64,000 nt of DNA, taken from Clostridium vitabionis. Its GTDB lineage: Bacteria; Bacillota; Clostridia; Lachnospirales; Lachnospiraceae. Both the position numbers and the translations under genes were made by a program. The notes beneath the pieces were generated by a model. That model had not been told where the DNA came from and made no database searches. It saw only the letters and a program-made list of their open reading frames with translations. Every line of letters starts with the position of its first letter. Positions within the stretch are counted from its first letter, which is position 1. The stretch lies in contig NZ_JADKQA010000001.1 in the NCBI RefSeq assembly GCF_015351765.1, forward strand, positions 938,394 to 1,002,393, written 5' to 3'. Shown here piece after piece: positions 24,310 to 33,856 of this stretch.

Positions 24310-26512
24310 TTTTCTTTTTCACTCCTGTTTCATCCCAGCGCTTGTCCGTCGGGATAAAGTCGATGGTCTTCATCAGCCGGTCCACGCCGGTCACGAGGAC
24401 CCTGACCGGCTGGCCGATGGTGTAAACCCGCCCGGTCATCCGGCCGACCAGGCGGTAATGCGCCTCGTCAAAAATATAGTAGTCGTCCACCAGGTCGTTC
24501 ACATGGACAAGGCCCTCGATGGTGTTCGGCAGGGCGACGTAGAAGCCCCAGCCGGTAACGCCGCTGACGGTTCCCTGGAATTCCTCGCCGATCCGGTGTT
24601 CCATGTACTGAACCTTCTTCAGCTTATCGGTCTCCCGTTCGGCGTCGTCCGCGCGGCGCTCCATCGCCGATGTCTGCACGGCGGCCGCCGGGAGCAGGCT
24701 CTCATAGTGCGCGACACGCTTCGGCGTCATTTGCCCGCTGATCGTCTCGTGAATGATCCGGTGGATCTGCAGATCCGGGTATCGGCGGATCGGGGAGGTA
24801 AAGTGGCAGTAATACTCCGCCGCGATGCCGAAGTGCCCCTTGTTCATCTCCGAATACTTTGCCTGCTGCATGGAGCGCAGCACAAGCATGTTGATCAGCG
24901 CTTCCTGGGGCGTCCCGGACGCGCTCTCGACGAGCTGCTGGATCTGCTTGGGCGTCACCCTGCCGGCGCGCGGCCGGAGCGTCAGCCCAAAGGTCTGGAC
25001 AAAGGAGGCGAGCTCCGTAATCTTATCCTCATCCGGCTTCTCATGGATCCGGTAGAGGAACGGCACCTTCCGGGAAGCGTACTCCTCCGCCACCGTCTCA
25101 TTTGCCGCCAGCATAAAGTCTTCAATCATCCGCTCGGCATCCCCGCGCACATAGGGGTAAATGTCCACCGGGCGCCCTTTTGGATCAAGGACGATTTTGG
25201 TCTCCGGGAAGTCGAAGTCCACAGCGCCCCTCCGGTGGCGCACCGCACGGAGGATATGCGAAAGCCGCTGCATTTCCTGGAACATGTCGACAAAACCGCG
25301 GTACTCCTCGCAGGTCTCCGGATCCCCCTCAAGGATGCGGTTCACCTTGGCGTAGGTCATCCGGCGGTCCGAATGGATCAGGGACTCGGCAATCTCATGG
25401 CTGATGAGCCGCCCCTCGCTGTCATATTCCATGAGGCAGCTCAGGGTCAGCCTGTCCTCATCCTCGTTCAGCGAACAGATGCCGTTCGACAGCTTGTGGG
25501 GCAGCATCGGAATCACCCGGTCTACCAGGTAAATGCTCGTGCCCCGGCTGTACGCCTCCTGATCCAGGGGACTTCCCTCCCGCACATAGTGGGAGACATC
25601 CGCGATGTGGACGCCCAGGCGGTAATGCGTGCTGCCATCCTCCGCCCGGTAGGTAGTGAGGGATACCGCGTCGTCAATATCCTTGGTGTCGTCACCGTCG
25701 ATGGTGACCGTGCGCAGCGTGCGGAGGTCCAGGCGCCCCCGCATTTCCTCCTCGGACACCTTGTCCGGGATATCCTGGATTTCCCGGAGGACATCGTCCG
25801 GAAATTCCTTCGGCAGCTCTCTCGCCTCGATCACCGAGAGGATGTCCACGCCGGGATCATCCACATGGCCAAGGATCTCCGTCACCCGTCCGCGGATGAC
25901 CTTGTCTTCCTCTGTCGGGTAACCGGTGATTTCCACGACAACCTTATGCCCGCTCACCGCGCCGAGCGTCTCCTTATCCGGGATGACGACATCGAAGCCG
26001 ATCTTCGGGTCGTCCGGCACGACTGTGCCGGCATGATTTACCCGCTCGAAGGTCCCGACGAGCCGTGTCACTGCCCTCTCTGTCACACGGATGATTTTAC
26101 CCTCAGCTTTTCCGGTCTCCGGATCCTCGCTCGTTAAAAGCACGGCAACCGTGTCCCCGTTCATGGCACCGCCGCAGGCATCCGGCGGAATGAACAGATC
26201 CTTCTCCCTGCCTTCCACGGCGACAAAGCCGAACCCGCGGGCATTTGCGCAGAAGGTGCCGGCCAGCAGGTTATCCTCCTCTTTTCGGGAAGAATTACCC
26301 TTCCCGGGCATCAGATCGGCTCTTTCGCGGGTCCTGCCGCCCTTCCCGTGAGGGGTGCCGTCCTTCCCGCGGGCTCCGCCGTCCTTCCCGGGAAATGCGG
26401 CCTTCTTCGTCCGGCTCTTATGCCGGCCTCCGATTTTCTTCTTATCCCAGAATTTCTTCCCGGAATCCCTGTCTTTCTTATCCTCTTTGCTCTTTTCCTT
26501 TTTTCCCATCAC
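24290..26512 (-). CDS. rnr: ribonuclease R
   Basis: 740 residues, 3'-5' exoribonuclease. Order: unusually long Lys/Arg/Gly-rich N-terminal extension (~90 residues), cold-shock domains ([15 protein letters not shown]), RNB catalytic domain with the acidic cluster [18 protein letters not shown]1 domain ([15 protein letters not shown]) and a short basic tail. The extension contains in-frame 7-residue repeats of the type [21 protein letters not shown] from a 21-bp DNA repeat. The start codon region has only a weak RBS. RNase R works with SmpB-tmRNA in degrading non-stop mRNA. Confidence 0.95.
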   Translation of the reverse strand: MMGKKEKSKEDKKDRDSGKKFWDKKKIGGRHKSRTKKAAFPGKDGGARGKDGTPHGKGGRTRERADLMPGKGNSSRKEEDNLLAGTFCANARGFGFVAVEGREKDLFIPPDACGGAMNGDTVAVLLTSEDPETGKAEGKIIRVTERAVTRLVGTFERVNHAGTVVPDDPKIGFDVVIPDKETLGAVSGHKVVVEITGYPTEEDKVIRGRVTEILGHVDDPGVDILSVIEARELPKEFPDDVLREIQDIPDKVSEEEMRGRLDLRTLRTVTIDGDDTKDIDDAVSLTTYRAEDGSTHYRLGVHIADVSHYVREGSPLDQEAYSRGTSIYLVDRVIPMLPHKLSNGICSLNEDEDRLTLSCLMEYDSEGRLISHEIAESLIHSDRRMTYAKVNRILEGDPETCEEYRGFVDMFQEMQRLSHILRAVRHRRGAVDFDFPETKIVLDPKGRPVDIYPYVRGDAERMIEDFMLAANETVAEEYASRKVPFLYRIHEKPDEDKITELASFVQTFGLTLRPRAGRVTPKQIQQLVESASGTPQEALINMLVLRSMQQAKYSEMNKGHFGIAAEYYCHFTSPIRRYPDLQIHRIIHETISGQMTPKRVAHYESLLPAAAVQTSAMERRADDAERETDKLKKVQYMEHRIGEEFQGTVSGVTGWGFYVALPNTIEGLVHVNDLVDDYYIFDEAHYRLVGRMTGRVYTIGQPVRVLVTGVDRLMKTIDFIPTDKRWDETGVKKKNGKRKH
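26290..26400. repeat. 21-bp in-frame tandem repeat within rnr
   Basis: Three to four units of the pattern CGCGGGCTCCGCCGTCCTTCC lie head to tail inside the rnr 5' region and preserve the reading frame. The TTCCCG core is shared with the arrays near rpoD and at 34676. Confidence 0.6.
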
Positions 26513-26550
26513 ACACTCTCATCTTTCCCCGGATAATCACTCCCGGGACA

Positions 26551-26695
26551 AAGCAAATTTGCATAGCTCGCACTAAACTCGCACTTCGCCCGCTGGGCTC
26601 GTGCCCCGCTCCGCGGATAGCCACTCCACTAAACTCGGACTGCGCTTTCGCTTGTCCTCGTTAAGTGGCTGGTTATCATTAAGTGCTCTGCATAA
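26551..26695. repeat. terminator-linked palindromic repeat, block 2
   Basis: Reads AAGCAAATTTGC, then a γ unit (GCACTAAACTCGCACTTCGCCC GCT GGGC half-stem), one α hairpin identical to block 1 (GGATAGCCACTCCACTAAAC at 26615), and AAGTGCTCTGCATAAC fused to the secG terminator T-tract. It lies between secG and rnr and directly precedes the rnr start region. Confidence 0.85.
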
Positions 26696-26730
26696 CAAAA
26701 AAGGCACCGCCGGAAATCGGAAGTGCCTTC
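26696..26730 (-). terminator. intrinsic terminator of secG
   Basis: GAAGGCACTTCCG and CGGCGGTGCCTTTTTT pair on the minus strand, 11 nt past the secG stop. Confidence 0.85.
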
Positions 26731-26740
26731 TCATTCGTCA

Positions 26741-26983
26741 TTACCAGAATTTCAAGTCAAGTACAAGCGCAAGTACAATCCACAAAAATGCCGCAACCTT
26801 TGTCAGCTTCTCCAGCTTTCCTTCCATACTGCGGCTCTTGTTGCGCCCCCAGTAGCTCTCAGCCATGCCGCTGATCGAGCCGGACAATCCGGCCTGCTTG
26901 CCTTCCTGGAGAAGAATTACCGCCGAAAGGAAGATGCAGATGATGACAAAAATCACCGTAATAATCGTCTTTACCACGTTCAC
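26741..26983 (-). CDS. secG: preprotein translocase subunit SecG
   Basis: 80 residues with two hydrophobic helices: TIITVIFVIICIFLSAVILL and, at the C-terminus, AAFLWIVLALVL. The LLQEGKQAGLSGSISG turn is characteristic of SecG. It is the accessory membrane subunit of SecYEG. GGAGGTGTGAACGTG precedes the start. Order secG-rnr-smpB-ssrA is conserved in Firmicutes, here interrupted by a terminator and repeat block. Confidence 0.95.
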   Translation of the reverse strand: MNVVKTIITVIFVIICIFLSAVILLQEGKQAGLSGSISGMAESYWGRNKSRSMEGKLEKLTKVAAFLWIVLALVLDLKFW

Positions 26984-27107
26984 ACCTCCCAGCTAAACAT
27001 GAAAAGGATACCATAGAAGCCGCGAAAGCGCAAGCAGATTTTGAAACTGTTCCGCGTCTGTCGTGCAAATCCCGGCAGAATGACTGTCTGCAGACGGTTC
27101 CGCCGGC

Positions 27108-28202
27108 TCAGCTCCGGCGAATCGTCCCCCCGCCGGCAACCCAGTCGTCCTCATAGAGGACAAGTGCCTGCCCCGGCGTCACCGCCCGGACCAGGCGGTC
27201 GAACACGCAGCGGATCGTGTCCCTGCCGGTTCTGGTCACCGTGCAGGGATCGCCCCGGTGGTTATAGCGGATTTTTCCGAGGAAGTGCCGGCTCTCTCCG
27301 ACCGCGAGGCCGGGAATCCCCATAAAGTTCAGGTGATCCACAGTGAGTTCCCTGGACCAGACGTCGCTGTCCTCCCCGATCACGACCTCGTTAGTCTCCG
27401 GGCGAACCCCGGTCACGAAGACACGGTGCCCCATCGGAAGGTCAAGGCCGCGCCGCTGCCCCACGGTGTAGTGCGTGATTCCGCGGTGCCGCCCGAGCAC
27501 CCGGCCGTCCGCCGTGACAAAATTCCCCTCCGGGACGCGGACACCGGTATCCTTCTCGATAAAGGAAGCGTAATCGCCGTCCGGGACGAAGCAGATTTCC
27601 TGGCTGTCGTGCTTGTGCGCGACCGGAAGGCCGGCATCCTCGGCAATCTTCCGCACCTCAGGCTTTGTGTACTCCCCGATGGGGAGAAGCGTGCGGGAGA
27701 GCTGTTCCTGCGTCAGGTTATAGAGCGCGTAGGTCTGGTCCTTCTCCGCGGTCCTGGAATTCTCGATCGCGAGGCGCCCATTCGGCAGCTGCCGTATCCG
27801 TGCGTAGTGGCCGGTCGCGATGTAGTCGGCGCCGATCGCCATACTCTTCTCCAGGAGGGACTCCCACTTGACATACCGGTTGCAGGCAATGCAGGGGTTC
27901 GGCGTGTCTCCGTGGAGGTACGCCTCATCGAAATAGCGGATGACCTTCTCCCGGAATTCCTTCTGGAAGTTCATCACGTAATAGGGGATATCCAGCACCG
28001 CCGCCACCCGGCGGGCGTCGTCCACCGCGGTGATCCCGCAGCAGCCGCCCTCATTTTCCAGGCGTTCCTCCGACTCGTCCTGCCAGATCTGCATTGTGAC
28101 GCCGATCACCTGGTAGCCCTGCTGCTTCAAAAGATAAGCGCAGACCGAGGAATCCACGCCGCCGGACATGCCGACGACAACGGTTTTCTTCTGCTTGTCC
28201 AT
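27108..28202 (-). CDS. mnmA: tRNA 2-thiouridylase MnmA
   Basis: 364 residues. PP-loop GMSGGVDSSVCAYLL binds ATP; the two catalytic cysteines are in TPNPCIACNRYVKW and SQEICFVPDGDY. It makes 2-thiouridine at the wobble position of Glu, Lys and Gln tRNAs using sulfur from a cysteine desulfurase. ATG at 28202 (MDKQKKTVVVG) has AAAGGA upstream, and the track start 17 codons earlier lies inside the nifS-to-mnmA junction. The partner desulfurase is immediately upstream, a common pairing in Firmicutes. Confidence 0.96.
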   Translation of the reverse strand: MDKQKKTVVVGMSGGVDSSVCAYLLKQQGYQVIGVTMQIWQDESEERLENEGGCCGITAVDDARRVAAVLDIPYYVMNFQKEFREKVIRYFDEAYLHGDTPNPCIACNRYVKWESLLEKSMAIGADYIATGHYARIRQLPNGRLAIENSRTAEKDQTYALYNLTQEQLSRTLLPIGEYTKPEVRKIAEDAGLPVAHKHDSQEICFVPDGDYASFIEKDTGVRVPEGNFVTADGRVLGRHRGITHYTVGQRRGLDLPMGHRVFVTGVRPETNEVVIGEDSDVWSRELTVDHLNFMGIPGLAVGESRHFLGKIRYNHRGDPCTVTRTGRDTIRCVFDRLVRAVTPGQALVLYEDDWVAGGGTIRRS

Positions 28203-28249
28203 TCCAATCCTTTCCGTAATCCCCGGAACCCGGTTCTCCGGGAAAATGC

Positions 28250-29386
28250 TCACCTGCCCCGCATCCTGAGGACTTCCTCCCGGATGATCCCTGCAGCCTC
28301 ACGGATTTCCTCCTCCGTGGTTTCATCGGAGAGGCTGAGGCGCACCGTGCTGCGTGCCGCCTCCTCCGGAAGGCCGATCGCGGTCAGCACATGGGACGGG
28401 CTGAGCGAGCCGCTCGCGCAGGCGGATCCGGCCGACGCCGCGATCCCCCTCTGGTCGAGGACGATAAGCAGCGCCTCGGCGGAAATGCCCGAAAAGCTCA
28501 CATTGACATTTCCCGGCAGGCGCCTGACCGAAGACCCGTTGAGGGAAACCCCCGGAATCGCCAGCAGCTCATGGATCAGAAGATCGCGGAGCGCCGCTTC
28601 CCGGCCGTCGTTTCGCACAAGCCGGTTCCCGGCGAGCTCCGCAGCCTTCCCGAAACCGATAATCCCAGGCACATTTTCCGTACCCGCCCGGCGGTTGTAC
28701 TCCTGGGATCCACCGTGGAGAAATGCCCGAACCGGCGTCCCGCGCCGGATAAACAGGCAGCCGACGCCCTTCGGCCCATGGAGCTTATGGGCACTCGCGG
28801 ACATCATATCAACGCCAAGCTCATCCACGGCAAGCGGGATCTGCCCGAACGCCTGGACCGCGTCAGTGTGAAAGAGGACGCCCCTATCCCGGGTGATCTT
28901 TCCGATCTCCCGGATGGGCTCCAGCGTGCCGATCTCATTATTCGCCGTCATGACAGAGACAAGGATCGTGTCCGGGCTGATCGCCGCCTGAACCTCCTCC
29001 GGGCGGACGAGGCCCTCCCGGTCAACCGGGAGGTAGGTCACCCGTGCGCCGCAGGTCTTCTCGAGGTATTCGCAGGTTCTGAGGACCGCCGGATGCTCGA
29101 TTTTTGTCGTGATGATGTGGTTTCCCTTATCCCGGAGCGCCAGGAAAGCGGATATCAGCGCCCAGTTGTCCGCCTCCGTCCCGCCGGAGGTGAAGAAAAT
29201 CTCCCGCGGGGAGGCGCCGGCCAGGCGGGATACCCGCTCCCGTGCGGCACTGAGCGCGTTCCGGCTCTCCCTGCCTGCCCGGTACAGGGCAGAGGGATTG
29301 CCGAAATCTTCCCCGAAGAACGGAAGCATTTCCCTGAGAACCTCGGGGGAAACCCGCGTCGTCGCCGCGTTATCCAGATAAATCAT
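28250..29386 (-). CDS. cysteine desulfurase (NifS/IscS-like)
   Basis: 378 residues, class V aminotransferase fold. YLDNAATTRVSPEVL opens the protein; SAHKLHGPKGVG contains the PLP lysine; SAGSACASGSLSPSHVL contains the active-site Cys on its flexible loop. It transfers persulfide sulfur, here most probably to MnmA encoded 47 nt downstream. It begins 3 nt after pheT, so the tRNA-modification pair is probably co-transcribed with pheST. Confidence 0.95.
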   Translation of the reverse strand: MIYLDNAATTRVSPEVLREMLPFFGEDFGNPSALYRAGRESRNALSAARERVSRLAGASPREIFFTSGGTEADNWALISAFLALRDKGNHIITTKIEHPAVLRTCEYLEKTCGARVTYLPVDREGLVRPEEVQAAISPDTILVSVMTANNEIGTLEPIREIGKITRDRGVLFHTDAVQAFGQIPLAVDELGVDMMSASAHKLHGPKGVGCLFIRRGTPVRAFLHGGSQEYNRRAGTENVPGIIGFGKAAELAGNRLVRNDGREAALRDLLIHELLAIPGVSLNGSSVRRLPGNVNVSFSGISAEALLIVLDQRGIAASAGSACASGSLSPSHVLTAIGLPEEAARSTVRLSLSDETTEEEIREAAGIIREEVLRMRGR

Positions 29387-29389
29387 GCG

Positions 29390-31810
29390 TCACGCTCTCA
29401 GCTTGATGTCCATGCCCTCAAGCCCGTTCAAAATCTTCTTCATGACGGTGCTGATCTCCTTCTCCTCCAGCGTGTGATCCTTTGCGCGGAAGGTCAGGCT
29501 GTAGGCCATGGACTTGTAGCCGGTGAGTACCTGGGCGCCCTCGTAGATATCGAACAGCTCGAGGGATTCCAGAAGCCTGCCGCCTCTCTGGCGAATCATC
29601 TTCTCCACCTCGCCGGCGGTGATATCCTTCTTCACCAGCATGGAGAGGTCGCGGGTGACCGCCGGGAAATTGGCGATGCCGGTGTACTTATAATCGAAGG
29701 AGGCGAATTCACAGAGTGTCGGAACATCGAGCACCGCGAGATACACCTTCGTCCCCAGGTCATAATTGTCCGCGACATCCGGATGAAGCTCGCCGAGATA
29801 GCCCAGCTTCTTTCCGCCGTAGAACACCTCCGCCTGGCGTCCCGGGTGCAGGAACGGCTTCCCCGCCTCGGCGACATACTCCGGAAGCTCCCGCATGCCG
29901 AGTCTCGCGAAGATTTCCTCCACGACACCCTTCATATTGAAGAAATCAAAATTCTCCCCGTACATTCCCAGGATCACCTGGACCCTCTCGTCCGGGAGCT
30001 CCGTGAGCGGAAGCTGCTTCGGAAGATAGATCTTGGACATCTCGTAGAGTCGCGCTTCCTTATTGCGGCGGTTATAGTTGGTGGAGAGGCTGGTCAGCAT
30101 GCCGTTCAGCGGAAGTGTCCGCATGATGCTGAAGTCCTCACCAAGCGGGTTATTGATCGTGACCGTCTTCCTGAGGCTGCTGTCCGCGGGGATGAGCAGC
30201 TTGTCGAATACCTTCGGGCTCTCGAAGGAGTAGGTCATGCTCTCGGAAAATCCGCAGAACTCCGCGGTTTCCCGGCAGACATCCTGCACCCGCTTGTCGA
30301 ACGGGATACGTCCGGCGGTGCGGCTGCCCGGAAGCGTCGTCGGGATATTGGCATAGCCGTAGAACCGGGCAACCTCCTCGGCGAGGTCCGCCATGTAGTG
30401 GAGATCCTGCCTCCAGCTGGGAACCACCACCTCCTGCGTCTCCTCATCGAAGCCAAGGTCAAGCTTCCGGAAGTATCCCTTCATGGTCTCCGGGGAAATG
30501 TCCGTGCCGAGCAGTGCGTTGATCTTATCGGGCTCGAATTTCACCCGGTTGCCCGCAGCCTTCACCGGATAGACATCGATCATGCCGCCGACGACCTCGC
30601 CGGCGCCCATCTCCTCCACCAGCTGGCAGGCACGGTTCACCGCCTCCTCCGCGGTATTGGGGTCAATTCCCTTCTCGTATTTTCCGGAGGCGTCGGTGCG
30701 CAGGCCCAGCTTCCGGGAAGTCAGGCGGTTGTTCGTGCCGTCAAAGCAGGCGCACTCAAACACCATCGTCTTCACATCGTCGGTGATCTTGGAATTTTCG
30801 CCGCCCATGATGCCGGCGATCCCGACTTCCTTCTCCGCGTCGTTGATCATCAGCATCGTGCTGTCCAGCGTGCGGACCTGGCCGTCGAGGGTCTGGAACT
30901 TGTCGCCGTCCTTCGCCCGCTTCACGATGATCTCATGGCCGGCAATCAGGTCGTAGTCGAAGGCGTGCATCGGCTGGCCATATTCCTCCATGATATAGTT
31001 CGTGATATCGACCAGATTGTTGATCGGGCGGATGCCGTTGGAGGCAAGCCTTCTCTGCATCCACTTCGGGCTCGGGCCGAGCTTGATGTTCTTCACCATT
31101 CTCGCGCAGTAGCGCTTGCAGAGCTTGGTGTCCTCGACAGAAACCTTGAGATAGTCGTGGATATCCTCGCCATTTCCCGTCTTCGCCACAACCGGCGGGT
31201 GGAACGGCTTGTCAAATGTCGCCGCCGCCTCCCTGGCGATCCCGAGGACGCTGTAGCAGTCCACGCGGTTTGAGGTGATCTCGTACTCGATGACCGCGTC
31301 ATGAAGGCCGAGAACCTCCACAGCGTCGGCACCGACCGGTGTATCCTGCGGGAAGATATAGAGGCCGCTCACCGGGGCTTCGGGATAGAATTCCCGGCTG
31401 GAGCCCATCTCCTCGATCGAGCACATCATGCCGTAGGACTCCACGCCGCGGAGCTTGCCGGCGTTTATGCGGATGCCGTCCTCCGGCATCGGGCCGCCGT
31501 CATGGCCGCCCGCGACCTTGCCGCCGTCCAGGACGACAGCAACCTTGTCGCCGACACGCATATTGTCCGCGCCGGTCACGATCTGCAGCTTCTCTGTCCC
31601 GACGTCGACCTGGCAGATCACCAGCTTATCCGCATCCGGATGCGGGTCAATGCTGAGGATCTGGCCGACCACGATTTTTTCCAGGTTCTTGTCCAGGAGC
31701 GTGCAGGTCTCCACCTTTGTGCCCGACAGGGTCATGGCGTCACAGTATTCCTTCGGGGTGACGTCCAGATCCGGGACATAAGCCTTAATCCAGGAAAGTG
31801 ATGTATTCAT
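29390..31810 (-). CDS. pheT: phenylalanyl-tRNA synthetase β subunit
   Basis: 806 residues, full length. An N-terminal tRNA-binding OB domain (VGQILSIDPHPDADKLVICQ) is followed by B3/4 and B5 domains (B3/4 is the editing domain), a catalytic-like core, and the C-terminal FDX-ACB anticodon-binding domain (FPAVTRDLSMLVKKDI). It forms the α2β2 enzyme with PheS, 26 nt upstream. Expression is controlled by the T-box before pheS. Confidence 0.97.
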   Translation of the reverse strand: MNTSLSWIKAYVPDLDVTPKEYCDAMTLSGTKVETCTLLDKNLEKIVVGQILSIDPHPDADKLVICQVDVGTEKLQIVTGADNMRVGDKVAVVLDGGKVAGGHDGGPMPEDGIRINAGKLRGVESYGMMCSIEEMGSSREFYPEAPVSGLYIFPQDTPVGADAVEVLGLHDAVIEYEITSNRVDCYSVLGIAREAAATFDKPFHPPVVAKTGNGEDIHDYLKVSVEDTKLCKRYCARMVKNIKLGPSPKWMQRRLASNGIRPINNLVDITNYIMEEYGQPMHAFDYDLIAGHEIIVKRAKDGDKFQTLDGQVRTLDSTMLMINDAEKEVGIAGIMGGENSKITDDVKTMVFECACFDGTNNRLTSRKLGLRTDASGKYEKGIDPNTAEEAVNRACQLVEEMGAGEVVGGMIDVYPVKAAGNRVKFEPDKINALLGTDISPETMKGYFRKLDLGFDEETQEVVVPSWRQDLHYMADLAEEVARFYGYANIPTTLPGSRTAGRIPFDKRVQDVCRETAEFCGFSESMTYSFESPKVFDKLLIPADSSLRKTVTINNPLGEDFSIMRTLPLNGMLTSLSTNYNRRNKEARLYEMSKIYLPKQLPLTELPDERVQVILGMYGENFDFFNMKGVVEEIFARLGMRELPEYVAEAGKPFLHPGRQAEVFYGGKKLGYLGELHPDVADNYDLGTKVYLAVLDVPTLCEFASFDYKYTGIANFPAVTRDLSMLVKKDITAGEVEKMIRQRGGRLLESLELFDIYEGAQVLTGYKSMAYSLTFRAKDHTLEEKEISTVMKKILNGLEGMDIKLRA

Positions 31811-31836
31811 AATGGAAAATCTCCTTTTTTCTCTGA

Positions 31837-32856
31837 TCAGAACTGTTTCAGGAAGCGGACGTCGTTCTCGTAGAGAAGACGCATATCGTCGATCTCATAC
31901 TTGAGCAGGGCAATCCTCTCGAGGCCCACGCCGAAGGCAAAGCCGGAATACACCGACGGGTCGATCCCGCACATTTCCAGGACATGCGGATGAACCATGC
32001 CGCAGCCGAGGATCTCAATCCAGCCCTCGCCCTTGCAGAACCGGCATCCCTTGCCGCCGCACTTGAAGCAGGAGACATCGACCTCCGCGCTCGGCTCGGT
32101 GAACGGGAAATGGTGCGGCCGAAGCTTGGTCTTGGTATCCGGCCCGAACATCTGCTTCGCGAAGGTGTCCAGCGTGCCCTTGAGGTCGGCCATCGTGATG
32201 CCCTTGTCCACAACCAGCCCCTCGACCTGATGGAAGGATGGGGAGTGTGTCGCGTCCACCTCGTCAGCGCGGAACACGCGCCCCGGGGCAATCATGCGGA
32301 TTGGCGGCTTCTGCTTCTCCATGACCCGGACCTGGACGCCCGAGGTCTGGCTGCGCAGGAGGATCCGGTCATTGATGTAGAAGGTGTCCTGCTCATCTCT
32401 CGCCGGATGGCCTTTCGGGATGTTCAGCCGCTCGAAGTTATACTCGTCGTACTCAACCTCGGGGCCGTCCACGACCTCGTAGCCCATGCCGGTGAAAATG
32501 CGCTCCACCTCTTTTAAGGCAACGGTGTTCGGATGGCTGTGGCCAAGAACGCCTCGCTTAGCCGGAAGGGTTACGTCGATCTTCTCCGACTTCATCTGCT
32601 GCTCCCTGGCGGCCCTCGCCAGCTTCCTCTGCGTTTCCTCCAGTGCCGCCTCGATCTCTTTTCTCGCGTCGTTGACCAGCTGGCCGACCTTCGGCCGCTC
32701 TTCCGGGGCGACATCCTTCATGCCGCGGAGAATGCCCGTCAGCTCACCCTTCTTGCCGAGGTAAGCCACCCGGATCTCATTCAGCCTGTCCAGCTTGTCC
32801 GCGCCGCCGATTTTGTTCAGCGCTTCCTCTCGGATTCTCTGCAGTTCTTCTTTCAT
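31837..32856 (-). CDS. pheS: phenylalanyl-tRNA synthetase α subunit
   Basis: 339 residues, class II synthetase catalytic subunit. The N-terminal coiled-coil arm is followed by [17 protein letters not shown], motif 1/2 region [10 protein letters not shown] and FHQVEGLVV, and motif 3 [30 protein letters not shown]. The leader upstream contains a Phe T-box and, between terminator and RBS, block 3 of the palindromic repeat. Confidence 0.97.
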   Translation of the reverse strand: MKEELQRIREEALNKIGGADKLDRLNEIRVAYLGKKGELTGILRGMKDVAPEERPKVGQLVNDARKEIEAALEETQRKLARAAREQQMKSEKIDVTLPAKRGVLGHSHPNTVALKEVERIFTGMGYEVVDGPEVEYDEYNFERLNIPKGHPARDEQDTFYINDRILLRSQTSGVQVRVMEKQKPPIRMIAPGRVFRADEVDATHSPSFHQVEGLVVDKGITMADLKGTLDTFAKQMFGPDTKTKLRPHHFPFTEPSAEVDVSCFKCGGKGCRFCKGEGWIEILGCGMVHPHVLEMCGIDPSVYSGFAFGVGLERIALLKYEIDDMRLLYENDVRFLKQF

Positions 32857-32890
32857 GTTTTCTCCTTTGCTCCTTCTCCGCGGTCTCCGG

Positions 32891-32978
32891 ATTAAGTGCT
32901 CTGCGTAAGCAACTTTGCACAGCTCGCACTAAACTCGCGCATCGCCCTCCGGGCTCGCGCCCGTTACGTGCCCTGCGC
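32891..32978. repeat. terminator-linked palindromic repeat, block 3 (in pheST leader)
   Basis: Reads TTAAGTGCTCTGCGTAAGCAA, then a γ unit with GCACTAAACTCGCGCATCGCCC pairing with GGGCTCGCGCCC..GTTACGTGC in part, then GTGCCCTGCGCAA fused to the T-box terminator T-tract. It would be transcribed in every read-through pheST mRNA. Confidence 0.75.
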
Positions 32979-33262
32979 AAAAAATCCCGCCCTCCGCGGC
33001 TTTTTCTGCCACAGGGGACGGGATTTACAATCTCGTGGTGCCACCCCGGTTCCTGCCCAGAAGGACAGGCACTCGTCTTATGCGTAACGTGCACGGCGCG
33101 TCGCCGCCTACGCATCTTCGCGGAGAAGACTTCAGCAGCGCGGCTCCGGTGGGAATTTCGACACGGAAGCCTTGCCTGCGGGGGGTCTCAGCCAGTGGCC
33201 CCCGCTCTCTTTGAGGTTACTTCCGCGCTACTTGCACCTTCACAGCCTTTGTTTTTCTACTT
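32979..33262 (-). promoter_or_regulatory. T-box riboswitch (tRNA-Phe) of pheST
   Basis: The T-box sequence GGGGTGGCACCACG (33034-33047) is present, preceded by a long Stem I (GCGCGG/CCGCGC) that contains AGAGAG and a probable UUC specifier in GAAATTCCC. It is followed by the terminator AAATCCCG...CGGGATTTTTT. Uncharged tRNA-Phe pairing with specifier and T-box would stabilise the antiterminator and allow pheST transcription. Confidence 0.9.
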
Positions 33263-33267
33263 TCGCA

Positions 33268-33296
33268 ATTTTAACCGCCGATGACCGATTTGTCAA
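33268..33296 (-). promoter_or_regulatory. σA promoter of the pheST operon
   Basis: Consensus TTGACA and TAAAAT with a 17-nt spacer, just upstream of the T-box. Confidence 0.85.
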
Positions 33297-33365
33297 TGCC
33301 GCGGTTTACAGCCTCAACACCGGCCGCCTTTTCCGCATAGCGCCGCCCCGGCGCCGGCTCTTTCC

Positions 33366-33839
33366 TCAGCGTGCCGCGCTCCCCGCCTCCGCGGTTCCAC
33401 CGCCGATGATCTCCGCGCTCCCCGCCTCCGCGGTTCCGCCGCCGATGATCTCGGCAGTCTCCGCCGCCGCATCGGTCTCCGCCGCGCCCGCAGTGGCGCT
33501 GTCGTCCTTCTCCGTCCCGGCGGCCGACCGCACGATGCCGAACTTCGCGAAAACCTCGCTCATGCTCTTGTCGCCAAAGACCTTTCGGTATCCGGCATAA
33601 AAGCCGCCGAAATAGATCATAAACGCCAGAAGGACGCCGATCAGCTTGGCGATCCGGCGGAGCTGGGCCTTCCTGTGGCGGTATTCCTGCTCGGCCGCCA
33701 TGGCCTCCAGCTCCTCACGGCTGATTTTTTCCACTTCCAGGGTACGGTTCGGCCCCCGCCTTGGGCGCAGCCTCGCCCCGCATTCCGGGCAGTACTCCTC
33801 CCGTGGGTCCACATCCGCTCCGCAATTCCGACAGCGCAT
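33366..33839 (-). CDS. zinc-ribbon single-pass membrane protein
   Basis: 157 residues. The N-terminal zinc ribbon is CRNCGADVDPREEYCPECG. A charged helix follows (SREELEAMAAEQEYRHRK), then one membrane segment (LIGVLLAFMIYFGGFYAGY, about residues 86-104) and an Ala/Glu/Thr-rich C-terminal tail. The tail ends in two near-identical 13-residue repeats, AEIIGGGTAEAGS, from a 39-bp DNA duplication. Function unknown. It follows the TPR-like gene by 17 nt and is the last gene of the DUF5717/DUF5716 cluster, so it may tether or report for that system. Confidence 0.75.
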   Translation of the reverse strand: MRCRNCGADVDPREEYCPECGARLRPRRGPNRTLEVEKISREELEAMAAEQEYRHRKAQLRRIAKLIGVLLAFMIYFGGFYAGYRKVFGDKSMSEVFAKFGIVRSAAGTEKDDSATAGAAETDAAAETAEIIGGGTAEAGSAEIIGGGTAEAGSAAR

Positions 33840-33856
33840 AGGGTCACCTCATTTTC

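Noticed and set aside
24272-26137. 621-residue plus-strand ORF opposite rnr
   Set aside because: Shadow of rnr; no independent support.
28391-31273. 960-residue plus-strand ORF opposite nifS/pheT
   Set aside because: It is antisense to well-recognised genes, rich in Arg, His, Asp and Leu with no domain, and typical of mirror frames in high-GC coding DNA.
32777-33115. 112-residue Arg-rich minus-strand ORF upstream of pheS
   Set aside because: It runs through the T-box and repeat block and overlaps pheS out of frame.
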